Assembly: GCA_947500555.1 (NCBI GenBank)
Contig: CANMSE010000004.1
Location: forward strand, 248,001-312,000
DNA length: 64,000 bases
Direction: 5' to 3'
From: an uncultured Fulvivirga sp.
GTDB lineage: Bacteria > Bacteroidota > Bacteroidia > Cytophagales > Cyclobacteriaceae
Of the stretch, positions 59,411 to 64,000 are shown piece by piece. The position numbers were made by a program, and so were the translations under genes. The first letter of the stretch is position 1; each line of letters starts with the position of its first letter. The notes beneath the pieces were generated by a model. The model searched no databases. It was given only the letters and a program-made list of their open reading frames with translations, and was not told where the DNA came from.

Positions 59411-60868
59411 ATGAGTAAGGTATATGTTGTATGTATTCTGATATATTTTGTAGCTGGAAATACTTTAGCTCAAAATGAGGGACCTAAGGTGCTAAAAATA
59501 TCTTATAAAGAAGCGGTAGAAGTAGCATTGAAGGAAAATGTAAACTTAAGGCAACAGAAAAATTTATTGGAAGCCCGTGAGGCTGATAGACTTGGGGCAA
59601 GGTTTCAGTATCTTCCTAATGTTTCGCTAAATGGTTCCTACACTAGGGTAGATGGACAACAGTTTGATCAGGTACAGGGAATATTGGCCTTCACTGAATC
59701 TGATAGAATTAATGGAAGTTTGGATGCATCTCTTACATTATTTGATGGCTTTAATAGGGCAAGCTCAATCAAACAAGCAACCTATAATTTTAAGGCACAA
59801 GAGAATGCGGTGAAGAGAAGTCGCCAACAATTGATATTTGACGTATCGCAACAGTACTTGCAAATTCTACTCAATGATGAATTACTGAATATAGCTACAG
59901 ATAACCTAGAAGTACAGAGAACAACATTAAAACAGATAGATGGTTTTGTAGAAGCAGGGACAAGAGCCAGGCCTGATTTATATACTCAGGAGGCACAAGT
60001 GCAGCAATTGGAAGTACTTAAATTAAGATCAGAAAACGGTTATCGCAGGAGCAAATCTGTTTTAATGCAAACATTATTACTTGATCCTGGCGTGGATCTT
60101 GACCCTGCTACACCTTCGTGGGATATTAATGAGATTTTTGCACAGGAGTATGATTTGGAAGAACTGTATTCTATAGCACTGAAAAACAGGCCAGATTTAA
60201 GGCAGAGTGAGTTTCTGGTAAAATCCAGCGAAAAAGCTGTAGCCAATGCATCATCGGGTTATTACCCAAATTTGACTGCCTTTTTTAGTTATGCATCCAA
60301 TTTTTCCAGCCTGGTGGCAGAAAGCAATTTTATCCCGACAAATGAGTTTGAAACTATTGGCTACTTGAACGGTGATGTAAATCAACCAGTCACGGATGTT
60401 AGTCCTATAGCAATAAGAGAGACCTCTGAAGTAGGCTTTAATCAGCAATTTTTTGATGATAACCCTGTATTTTTTTATGGTGTGAGAGTTAACATTCCGA
60501 TATTTGATCGGTTTCAAACAAGAACAAATCGTGTCACTTCAAAAATCCAGAGAGATAATGCCAAACTTAATGTAGAAAACTTATCTAGAACTATCTACCT
60601 GGATGTACAAAATGCATATCTTGATTTCCAAGCTGCTAAAGAGGACTATACTGCAACTACAAAGCAGTATGAAGCAGCGAAAAAAGCTTTGGAAGTGCAA
60701 CAGGAACGATTTGATTTAGGCATAGGTAATCTTGTGGAATTATCACAAGCCAATAATACTTTTGTGAATGGAGCAGCAGCAAGAGCCCAGTCAGTCTATA
60801 CTCTATTGTTTCAAAAGATAATATTAGACTTCAACTTGGGAATCTTGAATTTTGAAGACATTCCTTAA
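59411..60868 (+). CDS. TolC-family outer-membrane efflux protein
   Basis: A 485-residue protein with a signal peptide (VYVVCILIYFVAGNTLAQ) and the TolC-type duplicated coiled-coil pattern: EAVEVALKENVNLRQQKNLL near the N-terminus, then LEELYSIALKNRPDLRQSEF, and YLDVQNAYLDFQAAKEDYTA toward the C-terminus. It forms a trimeric outer-membrane channel. It is cotranscribed with the ATPase and probably serves the same export machine. No HlyD/MacA adaptor is encoded in the window. Confidence 0.93.
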   Translation: MSKVYVVCILIYFVAGNTLAQNEGPKVLKISYKEAVEVALKENVNLRQQKNLLEAREADRLGARFQYLPNVSLNGSYTRVDGQQFDQVQGILAFTESDRINGSLDASLTLFDGFNRASSIKQATYNFKAQENAVKRSRQQLIFDVSQQYLQILLNDELLNIATDNLEVQRTTLKQIDGFVEAGTRARPDLYTQEAQVQQLEVLKLRSENGYRRSKSVLMQTLLLDPGVDLDPATPSWDINEIFAQEYDLEELYSIALKNRPDLRQSEFLVKSSEKAVANASSGYYPNLTAFFSYASNFSSLVAESNFIPTNEFETIGYLNGDVNQPVTDVSPIAIRETSEVGFNQQFFDDNPVFFYGVRVNIPIFDRFQTRTNRVTSKIQRDNAKLNVENLSRTIYLDVQNAYLDFQAAKEDYTATTKQYEAAKKALEVQQERFDLGIGNLVELSQANNTFVNGAAARAQSVYTLLFQKIILDFNLGILNFEDIP

Positions 60869-60890
60869 TACCACCTAGTAACAACACGTA

Positions 60891-60925
60891 ATAAGGGATC
60901 GCTGGAAGCGATCCCTTATTTGTTT
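60891..60925 (+). terminator. Rho-independent terminator of the ATPase-TolC operon
   Basis: ATAAGGGATCGC (60891-60902) pairs perfectly with GCGATCCCTTAT (60908-60919) around TGGAA, followed by TTGTTT. A strong transcript end. Confidence 0.88.
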
Positions 60926-60959
60926 AGTTAGAGGTATTTCATTTTTCATATTTATCAAC

Positions 60960-60967
60960 TAAATTTG
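60960..60967 (+). promoter_or_regulatory. TAnnTTTG promoter element of rpsA
   Basis: TAAATTTG is an exact -7 element, 117 bases before the rpsA ATG at 61084. It implies a leader of about 110 bases. Confidence 0.5.
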
Positions 60968-61039
60968 CACTCCCATTTGAGTAAGTGGGCAATGTGCCTT
61001 TAACGAGCAGATTGAGATTAAAACTAAAAATGGCACCTT

Positions 61040-61076
61040 ATTGCTCTACGGTGGCATGTAATCTAAGAGCAGCAAT
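61040..61076 (+). promoter_or_regulatory. Hairpin in the rpsA leader close to the start codon
   Basis: ATTGCTCT (61040-61047) can pair with AGAGCAGCAAT (61066-61076) in two registers, GCTCT with AGAGC or ATTGC with GCAAT, just before the ATG at 61084. S1 genes are known to be translationally autoregulated through leader structure in other bacteria; a similar role here is inferred. Confidence 0.4.
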
Positions 61077-61083
61077 TCATATC

Positions 61084-63201
61084 ATGGCAAAAGAAAAAGC
61101 TACTACAGAAGAAGTCAAAGACGAACCTGTAAAAAAAGAAACTGTAAAGAAGACTACAGCAAAAAAGGCTGAGCCTAAAGCAGAAGCCAAAAAGACTACT
61201 AAGAAAACCGAACCCAAAGCTGAAAAAGCTGAGGAACCAAAGGCTAAAAAAGAAGAAACTCCAAAAGCTGAAAAAGTAGAGGCTAAAGAAGAAGCGACTA
61301 AGGAAGCAGCTCCTGAAAAAGTGGAGAAGCCAGTTGCTAAAAAAGAAACGCAAAAACCAGCTGAAAAGAAAGAAATGGAAACTCCAGGGGAGTTTGATTG
61401 GGATGCTTTTGAGACAAAAGGTTTCGGTGAAGGTTACTCAAAGAAAGAGTTAGAAGAAATGTCTTCAGTATATGAAGATACATTAACTACAGTTGAGGAA
61501 AAGAAAGTTGTTGAGGCTACAATTGTAGGAATTAACTCAAGAGACGTCATCTTGAACATAGGTTTCAAATCAGATGGTTTAGTATCTGCGACTGAATTCA
61601 GAGATCAGCCTGATCTAAAAGTTGGTGATACAGTAGAAGTATTTATTGAAGAGCAGGAAAATGCCAACGGTCAGTTAGTTCTTTCAAGAAGAAAAGCGAA
61701 AATCGTTCAGGCATGGGAAAATATTACATCTGCCCTTGACAATGATTCTGTAATCGAAGGATTTGTAAAAAGAAGAACTAAAGGAGGCCTTATCGTAGAT
61801 ATTTATGGTGTTGAGGCGTTCTTACCTGGTTCTCAAATTGACGTGAAACCTATCAGAGACTTTGATGTATTTGTAGGTAAAGCGATGGAAGTTAAAGTAG
61901 TTAAGATTAACTACACTAATGATAACGTAGTAGTATCTCACAAAGTGTTGATCGAGAAAGACATCGAGAAGCAAAAAGCTGAGATATTGAATAATCTCGA
62001 GAAAGGTCAGGTACTTGAAGGAACGATCAAAAACATGACTAATTTCGGTGTATTCATCGATCTTGGTGGTGTTGACGGACTTCTTCATATTACCGATATC
62101 TCATGGGGAAGAATTAACCACCCTGAAGAGGTGCTGAAACTTGATGAGACTGTGAAGATCGTTGTTCTTGATTTTGATGAGGACAAGAAGAGAATTTCTC
62201 TTGGTATGAAGCAATTGACTGAGCATCCTTGGGATTCTCTTGAAAAAACAATTGATGTTGGATCAAAAGTTAAAGGCAAGATTGTTAATGTAGCTGATTA
62301 TGGTGCGTTCCTTGAACTCCAGCCAGGTGTTGAAGGGTTGATTCACGTTTCTGAAATGTCATGGTCTCAACACTTGAGAAACCCTCAGGACTTTATCAAT
62401 ATTGGAGATGAATTAGAGGCTGTTGTACTTACCTTAGATAGAGAGGAAAGAAAAATGTCATTGGGTATTAAGCAGTTGACTGAAGATCCATGGACTAAGC
62501 AAGATGTTCTTACTAAATATGCAGTGGGTACTACTCACAAAGGTGTGGTAAGAAACTTAACTAACTTCGGTTTATTCATTGAACTAGAAGAAGGTATAGA
62601 TGGTCTTGTACACGTTTCTGACCTTTCATGGACCAAGAAAATCAAGCACCCTTCTGAATTTGTTAAAGTTGGAGAGGATCTTGAAGTAATGGTTCTTGAA
62701 CTTGACGTAGACAATAGAAGATTGGCATTAAGTCATAAGCATTTGGAAGAGAATCCATGGGATACTTTTGAAACAGTATTCAATACAGGTTCTGTACATA
62801 AATGTACTATTATGAGTGTTACAGAAAAAGGTGCTGTTCTAGAATTACCTTATGGTATCGAAGGTTTTAGTTCAACGAGAAACTTGGTGAAAGAAGATGG
62901 TTCTAAATCAGAAGTGGGTGAAACTTTGGACTTTAAAGTTCTAGAGTTCTCTAAAGATGATAAGAGAATTGTACTTTCTCACAAAGCAATGTATTCTCAG
63001 GAAGAAGAGAAGGTTGAAGCACCTAAGAAAGCAGCTAAAAAATCTGCCCCTAAGGCAAACAAAGATGCTGAGAAATCAACACTTGGTGACTTAGAAGCTC
63101 TTAGTGCATTGAAAGATAAAATGGAAGATGCTAAGAAGCCTGTGAAAAAGGCTCCTGCTAAAAAAGCAGAGAAAAAAGAGGAAGAAAAGACAGAAGAATA
63201 G
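61084..63201 (+). CDS. rpsA: 30S ribosomal protein S1
   Basis: A 705-residue S1 with a lysine/alanine/glutamate-rich N-terminal extension of about 100 residues (KETVKKTTAKKAEPKAEAKK and more) and a similar C-terminal tail, the form seen in Bacteroidota. Six S1 domains lie between, among them GTIKNMTNFGVFIDLGGVDG, GKIVNVADYGAFLELQPGVE and GVVRNLTNFGLFIELEEGID, each followed by a D-x-x-x-x-x-I-S-L type end. It helps mRNA bind the 30S subunit. The ATG at 61084 is the start; a longer frame reaching back into the leader is ignored. Confidence 0.95.
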   Translation: MAKEKATTEEVKDEPVKKETVKKTTAKKAEPKAEAKKTTKKTEPKAEKAEEPKAKKEETPKAEKVEAKEEATKEAAPEKVEKPVAKKETQKPAEKKEMETPGEFDWDAFETKGFGEGYSKKELEEMSSVYEDTLTTVEEKKVVEATIVGINSRDVILNIGFKSDGLVSATEFRDQPDLKVGDTVEVFIEEQENANGQLVLSRRKAKIVQAWENITSALDNDSVIEGFVKRRTKGGLIVDIYGVEAFLPGSQIDVKPIRDFDVFVGKAMEVKVVKINYTNDNVVVSHKVLIEKDIEKQKAEILNNLEKGQVLEGTIKNMTNFGVFIDLGGVDGLLHITDISWGRINHPEEVLKLDETVKIVVLDFDEDKKRISLGMKQLTEHPWDSLEKTIDVGSKVKGKIVNVADYGAFLELQPGVEGLIHVSEMSWSQHLRNPQDFINIGDELEAVVLTLDREERKMSLGIKQLTEDPWTKQDVLTKYAVGTTHKGVVRNLTNFGLFIELEEGIDGLVHVSDLSWTKKIKHPSEFVKVGEDLEVMVLELDVDNRRLALSHKHLEENPWDTFETVFNTGSVHKCTIMSVTEKGAVLELPYGIEGFSSTRNLVKEDGSKSEVGETLDFKVLEFSKDDKRIVLSHKAMYSQEEEKVEAPKKAAKKSAPKANKDAEKSTLGDLEALSALKDKMEDAKKPVKKAPAKKAEKKEEEKTEE

Positions 63202-63225
63202 TCTTACATTTCTCATAATTGATTT

Positions 63226-63257
63226 AAAAGGGTTACTGTTTTAGTAACCCTTTTTTT
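63226..63257 (+). terminator. Rho-independent terminator of rpsA
   Basis: AAAAGGGTTACT pairs with AGTAACCCTTTT around a five-base loop, followed by further T residues. It closes the rpsA transcript. Confidence 0.88.
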
Positions 63258-63316
63258 ATGCCTCCATCATAGAAGGATTAATCTCGTTTCTGCTGTCATA
63301 AGACATGAGGGATTCT

Positions 63317-63324
63317 TAGCTTTG
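63317..63324 (+). promoter_or_regulatory. TAnnTTTG promoter element of the cysteine-synthase-like gene
   Basis: TAGCTTTG is an exact -7 element 19 bases before the ATG at 63343. Confidence 0.5.
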
Positions 63325-63342
63325 CAAAAAATTAAAGAGATT

Positions 63343-64000
63343 ATGTATTATAATTCAATCATCGAAGCCATAGGCAATACACCGCTTGTCAAATTGAATA
63401 GTGTCAATAAAGGTATTAAAGGTACTATTTTAGTTAAAGTGGAATACTTCAATCCTGGAAATTCTATGAAAGATAGGATGGCGCTTAAGATGATTGAAGA
63501 TGCTGAAAAATCAGGTGTTTTAAAACCTGGGGGAACCATCATAGAAGGAACTTCAGGCAATACAGGTATGGGTTTGGCTCTTGTAGCTATTGCTAAAGGG
63601 TATAAGTGTGTTTTTACTTTATCAGACAAACAGTCTCAGGAAAAGATTGACATTCTTCGGGCTATGGGTGCCGAAGTAATCGTTTGTCCTACCAATGTTG
63701 CACCTGATGATCCTAGATCGTATTATTCTGTAGCGAAAAAGATGAATGCAGAAATCCCTAATTCATTTTATCCGAATCAATATGATAATACCTCAAATGC
63801 TCAGGCTCACTATGAAACTACCGGACCTGAAATTTGGGAGCAAACAGAAGGAAAAATAACGCACTGGGCGGCAGGTGTTGGAACCGGAGGTTCTATGTGT
63901 GGTACTGCCAAGTTTCTAAAGGAGCAAAATCCCGATATTGTTTCAGTAGGAATTGATAGCTATGGTTCGGTATTCAAAAAATTCAAAGAAACTGGAATCT
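63343..64000 (+). CDS. PLP-dependent cysteine synthase/cystathionine beta-synthase, N-terminal part
   Basis: The first 219 residues are visible; the gene runs off the right edge. IIEAIGNTPLVKLNSV opens the fold-type-II PLP domain; NPGNSMKDRMALKMI contains the PLP lysine; EGTSGNTGMGLALVA binds the substrate carboxylate; and GVGTGGSMCGTAKFL binds the PLP phosphate. The K-F-K-E-T-G phrase near the edge resembles Bacteroidota proteins that carry C-terminal CBS domains. It makes cysteine or cystathionine by beta-replacement; which one cannot be decided without the missing part. Confidence 0.9.
   Translation, partial: MYYNSIIEAIGNTPLVKLNSVNKGIKGTILVKVEYFNPGNSMKDRMALKMIEDAEKSGVLKPGGTIIEGTSGNTGMGLALVAIAKGYKCVFTLSDKQSQEKIDILRAMGAEVIVCPTNVAPDDPRSYYSVAKKMNAEIPNSFYPNQYDNTSNAQAHYETTGPEIWEQTEGKITHWAAGVGTGGSMCGTAKFLKEQNPDIVSVGIDSYGSVFKKFKETGI

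Noticed and set aside
61063..61353. Antisense frame with a Phe/Ser-rich product opposite the start of rpsA
   Set aside because: It is the mirror of the Lys/Glu/Ala-rich S1 extension and has no independent support.
1..64000. tRNA, rRNA, CRISPR arrays, insertion sequences
   Set aside because: Reading both strands gave no cloverleaf with a T-arm consensus, no regularly spaced direct repeats and no transposase-like gene.

Overview
The window is AT-rich chromosomal DNA from a member of the Bacteroidota, most likely Cytophagales (Fulvivirga/Cyclobacteriaceae-like). This rests on gene content and promoter style: ribosomal protein S1 with a long K/A/E-rich N-terminal extension, NamZ-type DUF1343 lipoprotein, CtlX, secreted TPR histidine kinases, LytTR and AraC regulators with membrane domains, rows of ~800-residue FtsX/MacB-type permeases, and several exact TAnnTTTG (-7) promoter elements. 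No rRNA, tRNA, CRISPR array, transposase, integrase or replication origin was recognised.

Layout. 1-3900: a cut-off secreted TPR protein, a DUF5946-like protein, a RES-Xre toxin-antitoxin pair, then an SDR/thioesterase pair and dihydrofolate reductase, all on the minus strand. 3900-9700: fmt, a NamZ-like lipoprotein, a LolC/E-like permease, a 4Fe-4S/CDGSH protein, a dolichol-phosphate-mannose-synthase-like glycosyltransferase and a GmhB-type phosphatase. 9800-14600: an arginine/polyamine locus with arginine decarboxylase facing away from a DDAH-like hydrolase, CtlX and a deoxyhypusine-synthase-like enzyme. 14700-29500: a Phd-PIN pair, argS, menA, universal stress protein, TMEM175-like channel, YjbQ, a LytTR protein, several secreted or unknown proteins, a membrane cyclase, an FMN glutamate-synthase-like protein and an M3 peptidase. 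29600-32150: an insertion between the M3 peptidase and menB that looks like two integron-type gene cassettes, one carrying an AAA ATPase + Toprim pair of the kind seen in anti-phage systems. 33350-41000: GNAT, membrane protein, a TetR-SDR module with clear operators, AraC regulators, a NtrY-like kinase and small envelope proteins.

41000-60900 is the most distinctive part. A TPR histidine kinase and a sigma-54-activating response regulator face five consecutive ~800-residue ABC permeases, a frameshifted alpha/beta hydrolase, one MacB/LolD-type ATPase and a TolC-family protein. Three sigma-54-type promoters (TGGCA[C/T]-N5-TTGG) lie 25-29 bases before the start codons of permease 1, permease 4 and the ATPase. 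The first two each have a pair of 18-bp dyads (type TGTAAC-N6-GATACA) exactly 24 bp apart and 79-80 bp upstream of the -24 element; another copy sits between kinase and regulator. The simplest reading is one envelope-export regulon built from several transcription units and switched on together by the local regulator. The right edge carries rpsA with a structured leader and the first part of a cysteine-synthase/cystathionine-beta-synthase-type enzyme.
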